Assembly: GCA_963169105.1 (NCBI GenBank) | Contig: OY720643.1 | Span: 81,761,696 to 81,825,695, forward strand | Direction: 5' to 3' | Length of the DNA: 64,000 bases | Source of the DNA: Ceriagrion tenellum | Taxonomy: Eukaryota; Arthropoda; Insecta; Odonata; Coenagrionidae | Part shown: positions 35,345 through 45,849 of the stretch, one piece after another | Position numbering within the stretch: the stretch's first letter is position 1 | Layout: each line of letters opens with the position of its first letter | Position numbers and translations under genes: made by a program | The notes under the pieces: generated by a model | The model's database searches: none | What the model was told of the DNA's origin: nothing | Seen by the model: only the letters and a program-made list of their open reading frames with translations

Positions 35345-36235
35345 CCAGGTTGGGACATAACTGGGCAGACGATACAGTTATCCACCGTGAAATGAACGGT
35401 GACGCGGACTTTAAAGCTCTGACATTGGACCTTAACAACGTTTATTCGTTGTGCCAGGAGTGGGGGTTAGAATTAAATATCAGCGAATGCAAAACAGTCC
35501 AATTCCTGCGAAAGTCATCACAAAATGCCATACCTATACTGTGTGTGGAGTAAACTTAAAATCTTCAGATGCAGTAAAATATCTTGGAATTACCTTAACT
35601 TCTGATATATCGTGGGGATTATAAAAAGAAAGCATATGTGGCGCAGCATTAAAGAAGCTAGGTTTCGTTAAACGTAAAATAGGAAGGTCAGCCAAGGAGA
35701 GATTCTACTTCGCTCTGGGTAGGCCACACCTTGAATACGCCGCGAGCATTTAGGACCCTAGTCAAATAGATTTAGCCAAAAAAATTAATATATTACAAAG
35801 GAAAGCAGCGCGTTTCGTTAAAAACTACTTCGAGCGTACATATAGTGTCTCACAGCTTTTAGAGGGATTGAGATGGGAGCCCCTATATACTCGGAGGCTA
35901 CATGCTAGGCTTAGGTTGCTTGATTGATTCAGAACTGATATTTTTCAGAGCGACATAGAGAATATTATCATGATTCCTCACTACATCTCTAGGTCTGACA
36001 GACGCGATAAAATATGAGAGATACACTACCGAACAGATAGGTACAAGAACTCGTTCTTTCCGCGAACAATAAGCAACCACAATAACAATTAAGCTCACTA
36101 AATACACTCCTATGATTCATTTCACCATTTTATCTCCAAAAACTTACACCTTTACACGGCTGGTGACCTAACACCCCCTGCCACACGCCCATGCGGCGGC
36201 ACGCTGGGTATTATGTAGATGTAGATATCTCAAGC
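35345..36235 (+). pseudogene. CR1-like LINE family D, 3' half of reverse transcriptase
   Basis: Begins at the catalytic box as WADDTVIHREM (FADD expected), then LDLNNVYSLCQEWGLELNIS and ECKTVQF. After frameshifts the nucleotide sequence encodes KYLGITLTSDISWGL, AALKKLGFVKRKIG, LEYAASI(stop)DPSQIDLAKKINIL, QRKAARFVKNYFERTYSVSQ and the C-terminal YISRSDRRDKI block. The 3' end has CGGCGGCACGCTGGG and a short GTAGAT repeat (36219-36231). Related fragments lie at 28650-29185 (minus), 36978-37060 and 59735-60058. The FADD change, stops and truncation mean it is dead. Confidence 0.82.
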
Positions 36236-36239
36236 CTCG

Positions 36240-36439
36240 TGTATACAATGTTAGCAACAATAGATGTGACAGGATGTCAACAATTCCCGAGAACGCTTAG
36301 AAATTGCATGATTTATAACACCAATATGAGATAAAATTCATCAATTTAAAGGGAAACACATAGACGAATCGATAAACCATAGAATCATAAATCTATTAAT
36401 GCATACACGGGGACAATTCACTTATGGAGAATAATGTTT
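36240..36439. other. No feature seen
   Basis: Short AT-rich spacer between LINE D and the mariner relic. Confidence 0.4.
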
Positions 36440-36790
36440 TAAGGCTATCTATTGAAGCGGCGCAGAGATCCCATGGAAGATCTCTACTCTAACACAGGCC
36501 GACCTCTTACAGCAATCAGTAGTTGAAGGTATTGTTTTTCCCGACAGATAACTAAAGGTTGACCATTTAGTAGACGGAATTGGTGTTTCAGTGAGAGCGG
36601 TTTTTTTGTATAGTTCACGAGCATTTACTCAAAGTCAAGGCAAGATGGGTTCCGCGATGTTAACATCCTTTCAGAAAATGATTTGCGTCAGATGAGTCAA
36701 AAGAACCTGAGAGATGCTTATGCGGCAACTTATTTTCCCCGCTTGGTAAATGGCAAACAGTAGGTCTATCAACGTCATCCTGAGTCTAAA

Positions 36791-36975
36791 GCCGGCCCCG
36801 GTGGCCACGGGGTGAAGTCCAAGCCGACCTCAAACCGAGGATCGAGTTTATCGAATCCTGAATGGGTGGAATTATCACCACTCAGGGTATGGCTGATTGT
36901 GTTCATATTTTGTTGTTGTTATTCATCCGATATAATTTGGCCAAATACGCCGAATTTGGGGTAGTGAAGATGCCA
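36791..36975 (+). repeat. tRNA-derived SINE (family S), nearly complete
   Basis: The head GCCGGCCCCGGTGGCCACGG is box A-like, followed by ATCGAGTTTATCGAATCC (box B-like). The body contains ATGGCTGATTGTGTTCAT and TTTGTTGTTGTTATTCATCC, then ATACGCCGAATTTGGGG. Each block has a counterpart in the minus-strand copy at 19680-19925. It interrupts the mariner relic after PESKA, so it is younger than the mariner. Confidence 0.7.
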
Positions 36976-36977
36976 AT

Positions 36978-37060
36978 GTGGAGTAAACATAAAATCTTCA
37001 AATACAGTAAAATATCTTGGAATTACCTTAACTTCTGATATATCGCGGGGATTATACACA
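36978..37060 (+). repeat. LINE family D shard
   Basis: About 75 bp from TGTGGAGTAAACATAAAATC to GGGGATTATA is nearly identical to 35545-35623 inside LINE D (encoding VKYLGITLTSDIS). It is bounded on both sides by unrelated sequence, so it is a fragment truncated at both ends. Confidence 0.8.
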
Positions 37061-37529
37061 CCAACTAAAGCTATCTATTGAAGCGGCTCTAAACAATTAT
37101 ATAAAGAATGCAGAGAAAGTACATACAATGCGTCTCCCTCGACAGAAAAAGTTCAAGGCTGCGAAATCTGCAGTCAAAGTCGTGGCAAATGTTTTATGGG
37201 ATGAGGAAGGGCTCTTATTGCGGAAATTCACGCCGCACAAGATGACTGTTGTAGGAGAAAGCTACAGCAGTAATATGACCATTTAGTGCGAGTGCATCGA
37301 GGAGAAAATTCGAAGAATGCTCTCTTTAAATGTACTGCTCCTGCATGTCGCGACGGTGAAAAATGACAAGCTGACATCGGAGACTGACTTCCAACAGCTT
37401 AGCTATTCACACCACAGCCAAGGCTCCCTCTGGTTATTTTCTCTCCCGGTATTTGAAGAAATTTCTCTGAGGATAGCGTTTTTCGTGTGGTGGAGATTCT
37501 AAAGCAGCTGTAAAGATGTGATCGGATGA

Positions 37530-38985
37530 ACAACCGAAATTATTTGTTTTTAACGAGATAACGTTACTACAAGTTTAGTGGCTTGAGTTCCAGAATAACG
37601 TTGTAATGCCAACTCTCACAGTTGTCTTACACATCCATCCACTGCGCAAGATATCGTCTCAACCATATACCCTTGCGTTTTGGACGGTCTCTATTCCTGA
37701 ATCCTAGTTAAGATTGAGTAATATAACCACGGTTCAAGAACATAAGAGGGACGTGATAAACAGAAAAACACAAAAAGTCACCACCAAAATTTTGATGTCG
37801 GATTTATTAGAATTGGAAAAAGCAACGGTGTCGGCAAACAAAAGTATTTACATGCCCTGACTGTTTCTTGAGCTAATAGAGATTGCAAAATTGGCCCATG
37901 CCAACAACTCAACTACAATAAATATAAACTCTCCCACTCATGAAAATGCCATCTGAGGGGTCACAGAATGCCTAAGCCTCATCATTGACTTATTTAGACG
38001 CTTTTTCTTCGAAAATAAACAATATTTTTGTTAAAGAAAACAAAAATTGACGATTTTTAAACCAAGAACTCAAACTTTAGGCCATGCCTAAGAAATTAGA
38101 AAAATGTCTAATGACAGAGTTAGAAACTTAATTATTTCAGATTACAGATCTAAATATTTCAAGCCCATAACGTAAGAAAAACTCATACAAAGAAGGAAAT
38201 AAGAAACAGCTGCACCGTATTCAATGTTTTTCATAGAGGCGAAAGTAAGTGACAGAGTCTTATAAGAGACCTTGGATATTTAGAATGTAGCCATTGAGGT
38301 GTGTGATAGGAGCGTAGGCTCCCATTTGAGGTCTGTGCTGCAACTGATTATTAAGGAATAAAAATATCAATAAAAGTAGTGCAAAAATGTAGGTACTGTT
38401 ATGAGATAACAAATAAAAATTTTAACGCATATATAACGAATGAACTACAACAGATTATCGCAATTAAAACAATTTTGCTTCTTTTGGCAACCCGATGATA
38501 AATGTTTCAATCTTATATCATGAGGGTAAGTAATTTTAAAAAGGTGAAAAAAACCTTGGCATCGAATCCTAGACTTTTCATAAGGAAGCAATTGTTACTA
38601 AAAAAAACTGATGTTTGGGCATCCAGGTCTTCCTAACGTAGCTATCCTGCAATAGTCCTTCTTGACTTAGCCCCCACCCGGAGACCCGACTGAGGGACTA
38701 TTTTACCCCCGGAATATTTTAGTGGGAGCATACCATCACGTCATATGTATTTAGAAAGCAGGGCTGAATTTCTATGGAGACTAATGTGGTGGTTTTCCCG
38801 TTGTCTCCCACATTGCAGTATCCGGCCGATTCTGCGAGCATCTCTCTCGCTCAAAGTTGTGACTGTTGATACCGGTTCAATCAACGTAATCATTGCCTTC
38901 TGCTGAGACTGCTGCCTCTCAGTAGTGGCGTCAAATTCGGATAGCGTGCAAAAGTTAGTCGGCAAGCCAGGAAATTTTCTCCCGT
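37530..38985. other. No gene recognised
   Basis: AT-rich. The stretch 38050-38115 resembles 59145-59215 (shared AACTCAAA, GCCTAAG and GAGTTRGAAACTT), probably a degraded dispersed repeat. No coding signal seen. Confidence 0.4.
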
Positions 38986-38989
38986 CAGT

Positions 38990-39045
38990 TGGTCTCAAAC
39001 CTGCGACCCCGCGGCGGTTCGACTCCCGTTCCGGTGTTGCCACTG
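38990..39045 (+). repeat. tRNA-like fragment
   Basis: CAGTTGGTCTCAAACCTGCG and then CGGCGGTTCGACTCCCGTTC. The second block is a good box B. The first is a weak D-arm. Likely a SINE or tRNA fossil. Confidence 0.35.
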
Positions 39046-39399
39046 GTCCAATTCGGATCCGTCCTAATATATCCCATTAATCCTCCTGGGCCCTTAGGAG
39101 CACGTAAGCTATATTTTGCTATAATTCTTAAAGGGGCTAGGAACGGCATATGTACGGCGTATGTAGTCCGTGTACGACTAATCAAACGAAGTTTCAGTTT
39201 TGTAGATAAAAGATATAATGACGGAGCTTTCGAGTTTTGAAAGAGTTGAGGAGACGAACAAGGTGTGGTTGAATAATCAATAGTGAGTAATTAATACTCT
39301 ACGGAATACCTACTCACACGAAGTTCCAACTCAATCAAGGTATCCAATTAATGGTGAGGCAAAGCGAAATTTTTTTGTGAAGAGGATATTCAAAATACA
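39046..39399. other. No gene recognised
   Basis: Mixed composition; an 83-codon frame at 38989-39240 spans the tRNA-like fragment and has no domain. Confidence 0.4.
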
Positions 39400-39990
39400 C
39401 ATTACCACGCCGCCCCCCTTCCCAGAGGCGTAAGCTTCATCAATGCGGAAGGATGGTTAAAAATTTCCTCACGGCGCTATTCAACCGAATACGCAGTTAT
39501 CGCTTCCTCCTTCTCATTCCAAGAGAGAGCAAGGGGCACAATACATATCAAAGAGTTTTTCATCAAACCACTCTCGGAACTCCCCCTTCAATCACGCTAT
39601 AACCCTCCCTCCCGGATCCCTTACACACCTCCCGTTCCACACCCTCCTTATCCCGGCCCCCACAGCATCGAAAGTCACCTTTCTCCCTCACGCGCCGAGG
39701 CCCATTCAAAATTCCCAATTCCACTCTCACCCTATGTCTCCCTATCTCTCTCGCCCTAGCCGTCAATCCACTCTCCATTCCTCTGCCATACACTTGTTAC
39801 AAACGCGTGCGACCAGGACGAGACGGCAAGGGTTTGGGGGGGAGGCGAAGGGCCCATCAGAAATTCCCATTTGCCTCCCTTTATCGCCTCTCACTTTCAT
39901 TCTCGTGACCTCCCGAACACACTCTCACCGTTCCTCTTCTCTCATGGCGCTGACAAAAGGTGGACTATGTTTAAGGCAGATGCCATGATC
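39400..39990. other. Pyrimidine-rich (C+T) block
   Basis: The plus strand is dominated by C and T for about 560 bp, the mirror of the purine-rich blocks at 9.7-10.1 and 20.1-21.25 kb. The frames here (for example 39563-39793 minus, 39734-39988 plus) reflect composition and have no domain. Confidence 0.5.
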
Positions 39991-39994
39991 TCAA

Positions 39995-40090
39995 TAATAA
40001 AATTTTTTTGGTTCACATTCCACTGAATTTTATTCACCGATCAAGGTTTCGACATGAACTATGTCATTTTCAAGGCAAATTTCTCACATA
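39995..40090 (-). repeat. Hammerhead-like module, single arm
   Basis: Minus strand: CTTGAAAAT, a perfect 5-bp hairpin GACAT-AGTTC-ATGTC (40051-40065), GAAA (40047-40050), then CC-TT-GATC. AATAAAATTCAGTGGAATG follows, similar to the ends of other modules. The 5' core is degenerate. Confidence 0.45.
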
Positions 40091-40099
40091 GTGCAAGCT

Positions 40100-40470
40100 T
40101 TTGTGTGTATAATTATGTTTATTTGTGTTTGTGTGGAATAAAAAGGCCATATTTGTTCTTCTGTTGCTAGTTTTAAGATGAAATATTATAATATGTTACT
40201 TTCTGACCACTAAATGTTGTTATTATTTTGCATATTGTTGTAATTAATGTAAATCCAGAAATGTATGCAGATGAATTTGTTATATGATATGATTTCCAAA
40301 AAACTTTGCATTCAGCATTGTAAAATTGTATTAATTCATACTTAATTTTTTCATTATGTTACTGTCCAAATTGTTGTTTTTGCTCTTTATGTTGCTCAAA
40401 AAAATGTAAATTGCTTTTGTTATTAAGGGGTATATCCCCAGGACAATTAATAAATTATTCATTCATATTT
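40100..40470 (+). repeat. Possible LINE 3' UTR with ATTC tail
   Basis: T-rich sequence with GTAAATTGCTTTTG, then AAGGGGTATATCCCC (a short hairpin), AGGACAATTAATAAATT and ATTCATTCAT at 40455-40465. The layout (hairpin, AATAAA-like, simple-repeat tail) resembles 3' ends of Jockey/CR1 LINEs such as family F at 25.0 kb. No coding remnant is attached. Confidence 0.35.
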
Positions 40471-40474
40471 TAGA

Positions 40475-41280
40475 CTAACCTTAATGTAGAATATTTAATG
40501 GCTAAATAATAATTTTCATATAAAACCAGGTTATTATTTAATGGATATAGATCAATTGGAAGTAAATTTTAACATATTTTAATTGAAAGAGCATGCTTTA
40601 TTTAGTGTAGGGATTGAAATTTGTATATATTGTGATCTGTGCAGCTGAGGTGAGTAACACGTGTAAGCTGAGAGGTCCTAGGAGAGACTAGAATTATAAA
40701 AGGGACATCAGACGTTTACACATTAAATTTGGCTCATTTTTTACGTGGTACATTTAAAACTCTTCCATAGCAGACGGTTTTTTTGCGATTCTGACAAAAT
40801 AATGGTTGTGTAAATGACTATTTTTTAAAAATAATTGAGAAAGCATACATACCACACGTCTTTAAATGTTTGACGAGATCTAGAAGTTAGAAATTCCTCA
40901 TTTTTCAAATAAGGCCTCGGGAGTGCATACACGTACCATTTCCCATATGAAAGGGTTATCAGATTCATTAAATCTGGCATTTATCGTCAAAGCTACCTCA
41001 TCTTGGAAAGCAGTTCGGTAAGGGGCTGATATTTTGATACTTTTGGGAGAGTTAAATATCTTTCTTTATAATAAGACCAAATTCATTAATTTCTAGGAGA
41101 ACGATAATTATTTCAAACTATCTAACGCCTATATCCGAGCATTTATGAGTAAAAGTGTAGTAATTAAGTTTTTTTGGGGAAACATTCTCTCTTAACCCAA
41201 TACTAAGAGTATCATGTGTGTATTGTAAGACCTAGTCACTTTGTAAATAAAAATAATCACCGCAACCAAATACGAGTCTT
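40475..41280. other. No gene recognised
   Basis: AT-rich spacer with no domain or repeat that I can name. Confidence 0.45.
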
Positions 41281-41284
41281 TTCT

Positions 41285-42735
41285 TATGGAAGTGCATTGT
41301 GTGCAAAATCATAGAACACTTGATCGCGGACTATATCAAGGATGTATTGACAGAAAAGAACTGGTTATGGGAAGGGCAACATGGTTTTCGCAACGGCTAC
41401 TCCTGTGAAAGTCAATTAGCATCTCTCTATCAGGACCTAGCGGAGGGGCTAGATAGCGGTAAGCAAATAGACGGGGTTTTGATTGATTTCTCAAAAGTAT
41501 TCGACAGGGTAAACCATGACATTCTCATGAAAAAATAGGCTTGTTGGGCATAGATGGGAGGGTGGTAAACTGGATAAATTCTTTTATCTCTGGCAGGTCA
41601 CAAAGGGTTAAGATCGGCGATACTTACTCAGAGGAATTCGATGCCAATTCGTGTGTGCCGCAAGGAAGTGTACTGGGACCTTTACTATTCATAATATATG
41701 TGAACGATATTGGTGTAAATATTAAGAGCTCTGTTAGGATGTTTGCAGACGATTGCATTATTTACAGAGTAATGGAAAAAGAAGATGATGGCGATATCTT
41801 ACAAAACGATCTAAATAATTTGAAGAAATGGGCGGATGAAAACGGCATGGTCATAAATGCAAGTAAAACAAAACTTATATGATTCAGGAAAGGAAAAATA
41901 GCTATCTCAAATAATTATTACATTATGGACGAATTATTGATGGAAGCAAACCTCTGTAATTATCTTGGTGTGACTTTAAATAGGGATTTGCAATGGGGGC
42001 CGCATATTGAAAAAATTACAGCGAAAGCTTTTAGAGTGTTATACTTTTTAATGAGGACTCTTGGAAAAAGTTGTAAGAAAACCAAGGATTTCGCCTATAA
42101 GACATTTGTTAGGTCCATTTTATAGTATGGGGCGTCAGTCTGGGACCCTTATTTGGGAGGGGAGATAAAGCAATTAGAAAAAGTTCAGCGTTTAGCCGCA
42201 AGATTTGTAATGCGAAATTTTAAAAGGAAGGCTAGTGTAACGGAGATGATGAGGGTATTGGGCTGGACATCACTAGAATCGAAGAGGAGGAAAGCTAGTC
42301 TCAAGTGCAGGCATAAGGCTTATATTGGTGATCCTGCGTGGAGGGATATATCCAAAAGGTTAAATAATCCTAGTTATCTGGCGAGAAGGACCATAATTAT
42401 AAGATAGAGCCTCCAAGGCAGCTTTCAAATTTATTGAAATATTCTTTCCTGCATCGGGGGATAAAGGATTGGAATGAGTTGCCCAAGAAAGTGCTAGAGC
42501 CCTTCCCAAGTAGAACACCGTTGTTTATGACGAGATTGAGGGGAGTTGTACTGTGAGGGTTTTCCCCCCATATTTTTCTAAGGTAATAACTTTGCTTTTT
42601 TGTATTTTGGCAATGTCTTTGTTTTAATTTTTACAAGTATGTATATTGATATTTGCTCGGTGCATGCCGATCTGTGTTACCACCGGACCATATGGTCTAC
42701 TTGCTGCAATTTCTTAATAATAATAATAAAGTAAA
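41285..42735 (+). pseudogene. CR1/Jockey-like LINE family C, second 5'-truncated copy
   Basis: Reverse transcriptase in four open pieces broken by stops. 41299-41538: VCKIIEHLIADYI, QHGFRNGYSCESQLA (RT 2) and IDFSKVFDRVNHDIL (RT 3, first Asp). 41541-41882: WINSFISGRSQRVKIG, VPQGSVLGPLLFIIYVNDIG (RT 4) and VRMFADDCIIYRVM (RT 5, FADD intact), ending at a stop. 41925-42125: NYLGVTLNRDLQWGPHIEK and YKTFVRSIL, stop. 42153-42407: KQLEKVQRLAARFVMRNFKR and VLGWTSLESKRRKASLK. The tail has TGTTACCACCGGACCATATG and (TAA)n at 42715-42729, as in the 15.15-16.7 kb copy. Truncation starts at almost the same RT block. Confidence 0.88.
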
Positions 42736-43056
42736 GGTTAGAATAGAGAGACGCTTGTGCCTTTGTAACGTAGCATCCTGATTCATCTCGGCCCTGGGAA
42801 AAATGGGTACCAAATTCTTTTTCGAATCTGTCAAGTTGCTTGAATGCCCATGGCTATCATGCAAACGTTATTTCAATTTAATATTTGTATCGCACAATAT
42901 CATGTTATTTTTAAGTCTGTAAGATTTATATTGCACAGGAAATTGGTTGATGAAGTATTTGTATTTTATGGTGTATGTGTATAGAATTTTACTCTTATAA
43001 TCCTAATGAACTCCAACCTACTTTTTCACACGATAAAGGAACGATGGACCAAAAAA

Positions 43057-43182
43057 ATTATTTTGTTAACTCCACTTGAGGTTCATTAGCACGACGATGG
43101 TCAAGTAACCATCCTGACGATAATACGAAGTGTCAAAACCCGGGTCGTGCTAATTAACCTCATGTGGAGTTGAAAAAGTAAT
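43057..43182 (+). repeat. Hammerhead-like module with long stem I
   Basis: Arms 43068-43092 and 43147-43171 pair over 25 bp with two or three mismatches (AACTCCACTTGAG with CTCATGTGGAGTT). Between them lie CTGACGA (43114-43120), a weak hairpin, CAAAACCCGGGTC (43134-43146), and then the right arm starts at once. That is the topology of a type I hammerhead cleaving after GTC with the arms as stem I. Core defects: GAAA reads CAAAA, and about 21 nt (with its own hairpin GATGGT/ACCATC) separates the left arm from CTGACGA. Confidence 0.5.
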
Positions 43183-43189
43183 TTTTATT

Positions 43190-43815
43190 TGGTCCATAAT
43201 GGATAACTTCCACAAAGTAAAACCTACTACCATTTTCTTTGCAAGATGCTATGAGTTAACTTGCTATATGGACCGTTAATGTTCATTATGGAATAACTCA
43301 GTTCCTTTTGGAAAATTATTCAAATTTATGACTGGCCTAGCGTAATTTGCCGGTTGAGCTGACATTGTAATGCATTGATTAAGATGTTACATATTTTCTC
43401 GGGGATTTAAAAACGTTTTTTCTCTACTCGACGGCCTTTATAACCTTGATTAGTAGGTGCCCATCCTCAAGTGTTTATTGCTCCATTGGATATAAACATA
43501 ACGAAAAAAATATGAGCTTTAATATTCTCTTACACAGTTTCAACATAGCTAATGATTTAAACAACAAGAGAGGCAAAAAATCAAATATGCTCTTCCGCCG
43601 GTAATCATTACGTTTCATTGAGCCAACTTCTAAAATCGCTACTTCACAGAAAATTTCAAATACATTTTTTATTTCTAGTGACAGAATATACAAGAGAGAA
43701 ATAAGCCACGCGCATTGATATTCCTCCCAGTCGTACGAGGCAAAATGCCAATTATACGTTAATTATCGCACTTTCACGCGCGGTAAATTAAGGGGCAATT
43801 GCATAACGCCTCCAC
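43190..43815. other. No gene recognised
   Basis: AT-rich spacer; one 72-codon minus frame without a domain. Confidence 0.4.
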
Positions 43816-43821
43816 GGAGGT

Positions 43822-44112
43822 TCACTTGTTTACTCCGGTTTGTAATCTTCGTAATGAGTTCCCTCCCTGCGCAAAGTTTTTGCCCTGCTTGAATGCTTTT
43901 TTTATTTTCCAGATGCAGTTTTCAAAAGAAAGAAATCTTTTATGTTTTTCGACTTGGCCCAGTTCTTTAATGAGCATGTCTTTTGACTGGTACAAAACAC
44001 TTATCCCATCCTCGCCCTCTGTCTGTGCGTTGGCTAACGTTGGGAGCTCTGCCTCTTGAATTGTAGTTGCATTTCCAAGAAATTTACTACTTGCCACACA
44101 AAAATTTTGCAT
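43822..44112 (-). CDS. Unassigned open reading frame, 96 codons
   Basis: Minus strand. The product starts MQNFCVASSKFLGNATTIQE and includes KDMLIKELGQVEKHKRFLSF. It is hydrophilic and lysine-rich in the second half, with no signal peptide, membrane segment or motif I recognise. A plus-strand frame of similar length overlaps it. It could be an exon or a transposon remnant, but length alone does not make it more than a chance frame. Confidence 0.15.
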   Translation of the reverse strand: MQNFCVASSKFLGNATTIQEAELPTLANAQTEGEDGISVLYQSKDMLIKELGQVEKHKRFLSFENCIWKIKKAFKQGKNFAQGGNSLRRLQTGVNK

Positions 44113-44114
44113 TG

Positions 44115-45070
44115 CATCGGACGGAATGAAAAATAAATCGCTGGAGAATTAGCGAGAAGAAGCGTCCCTTGGTAAAACTGTGACCCACCAACGCCCTCTG
44201 TCAATAAGATTCATAATGCCTCCTGTACAAGGGCCGATATTCGAGCTCGTCTATTAAGTTACATAATGAGACAGGGATGTAGGCGAGTTCATTGCCCATT
44301 CCTCTGTGTTCAAATTCTTAGATCCTCAATAAAAAAGACGATACTTCATTTAAGTAGGTATAGGTTTCATTGAAAAAATATAAACTAGTACCTCAAACAA
44401 CAAAATATCATATGAGTTTAGTAATAACACTGATGCAAGACTCCATCATCAGGATATAAACCACAGTCATACGTAAAGATATATTGCTCGACTTTAAATT
44501 TATTCAAATTGGAATTATATTTCAGAGAGATTATGGTTAATAATGGAATTTATCTTTTTGACTTATTACATATTTAACAAATAAAATAAAAAATCTTTAC
44601 TGTCAATAATTTTTTCAGTACTTAACTACTTATGAGGGTCAGTTTGTTAAAACGGTTGTTCCAACAACTTTACTTAGTAATAGTGGCAAAGCAAGCTTTT
44701 CTTAAGCTTTTGGGCTTAATTAAACAATTTGGCATGAGTAAACATCAACATAAAACAAACTCCATGTCTTAATAAAATTGGGCAAAAATTAATTCGTGGA
44801 AAAAAAACGTGCATATATCATTTTCCGAGTCGAAAAAAATAAAATTACTTGGTTAGCTCTACTTTGAGGATTTAATGTCCATGACTAGGATTTTATAACT
44901 AATTCGTAGGGGTAATTATAATGTCAAAAAGTGAGGAAACCTGGTCTTGTTAATAGAACCTAAAAAGTGGAGTTAACAAATTTGCTTTAATTCTCCCGTG
45001 ATAGACATCTACTACCACAAAGTCGATCTTAAAATCGATGCTTTAGCGTTATCTGTGATGTAAATAAAAT
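44115..45070. other. No gene recognised
   Basis: AT-rich spacer without recognisable features. Confidence 0.45.
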
Positions 45071-45074
45071 ATTT

Positions 45075-45165
45075 GTTGTGCAAGAAATATCTATAAATAT
45101 TTAAACTAAATTAGGCTTAAGTCGTGGCTAGACTTGTTTCATATAGTGCCAAAATGATTTGAGAA
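45075..45165 (+). repeat. Dispersed repeat Y, copy 1
   Basis: TGCAAGAAATAT through ACTTGTTTCATAT resembles 51027-51115 (TGCAAGAAATATTCATAAAT ... ACTTGTTCCATAT) in the same orientation at roughly 80% identity. The two copies lie outside the Tc1-like termini at 45735 and 50728. Confidence 0.55.
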
Positions 45166-45464
45166 GCCATCGAAATGGGGAAATATGCATCTTCTTTCAC
45201 GGTGATATCAGCGACTTTTAATTATGTGCAGACTTGCATTAAACGTGTACTTGTTAATAATTTGAATTTATAAGTGCAAAATAAACCGCATGTTTGCCGA
45301 TTTGGTCTATTGGCAGTTCAATGCTTGTTTACTCGTAATCCTATGATACGTGGCATATATTACCAAATATATCGATGAGATACATATTTTTTTCAAAATG
45401 CAAAAAAACACGTTTCATATTATTTTTATAGTTTCGAATAAATATCGAGGTATCATGCCAAATA

Positions 45465-45575
45465 AAAAATACGCATTTTCATGTGTATTTCTTTAAAGCT
45501 AACTAAAAAATGCGTATTTTTTAAAGTCAACTAAAAAATACACATTTTCATGCGTAGTTTTTTAGTTGGCTTTGT
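45465..45575. repeat. Nested inverted and tandem A/T repeat
   Basis: The motif AAAAAATRCGYATTTTCAT and its complement recur (near 45463, 45506, 45533 and 45553), joined by AAAGYYAACT. The segment can fold on itself in several registers. Confidence 0.6.
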
Positions 45576-45849
45576 TGCTAGTTTGCTTTAGTTGAAGTTG
45601 GCTTAAATTTTTAATTAACATTCCATAAACCCAAATCATATCAATGCTTTAAATTTGACGAAAGTTCAATAATATATTTATGGTACCATTGTATCACAAT
45701 ACCTACTGTTATTTTCAAAGTATAAATAGATGTACAGTGGCGGAAGAAATTAACGCAAAATTTTTCGCGCGCCAGAATGCGGCATTTTTGGGAACTTCTA
45801 GGAGCAGTACACACTCGAAAGACTGGCAACACTGAGGAAAACATCGTCT

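Larger units (their letters stand above)
36440..37525 (+). pseudogene. mariner transposase relic split by a SINE and a LINE shard
   Basis: Left part (36440-36790): fragments in shifting frames read TGRPLTA-like, KVDHLVDGIGVSVRAVF (helix-turn-helix region), MGSAMLTSFQKM and PESKA. Right part (about 37125-37525): MRLPRQKKFKAAKSAVKVVA then LWDEEGLLLRKFTPHKMTVV (first catalytic Asp region, W-D intact). Next come LSLNVLLLHVATVKNDKLTS (the second Asp block, normally LLHDNA) and, in a further frame, LFPVFEEISL-like sequence. The order matches an irritans-like mariner. Insertion of a SINE (36791-36975), a 75-bp LINE D piece (36978-37060) and other sequence separates the halves. A 17-bp segment CTATCTATTGAAGCGGC occurs at 36444 and again at 37070. 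Confidence 0.8.

Noticed and set aside
39563..39988. Gly/Arg-rich minus frame and Ser/Arg-rich plus frame
   Set aside because: Composition artefacts of the pyrimidine-rich block.
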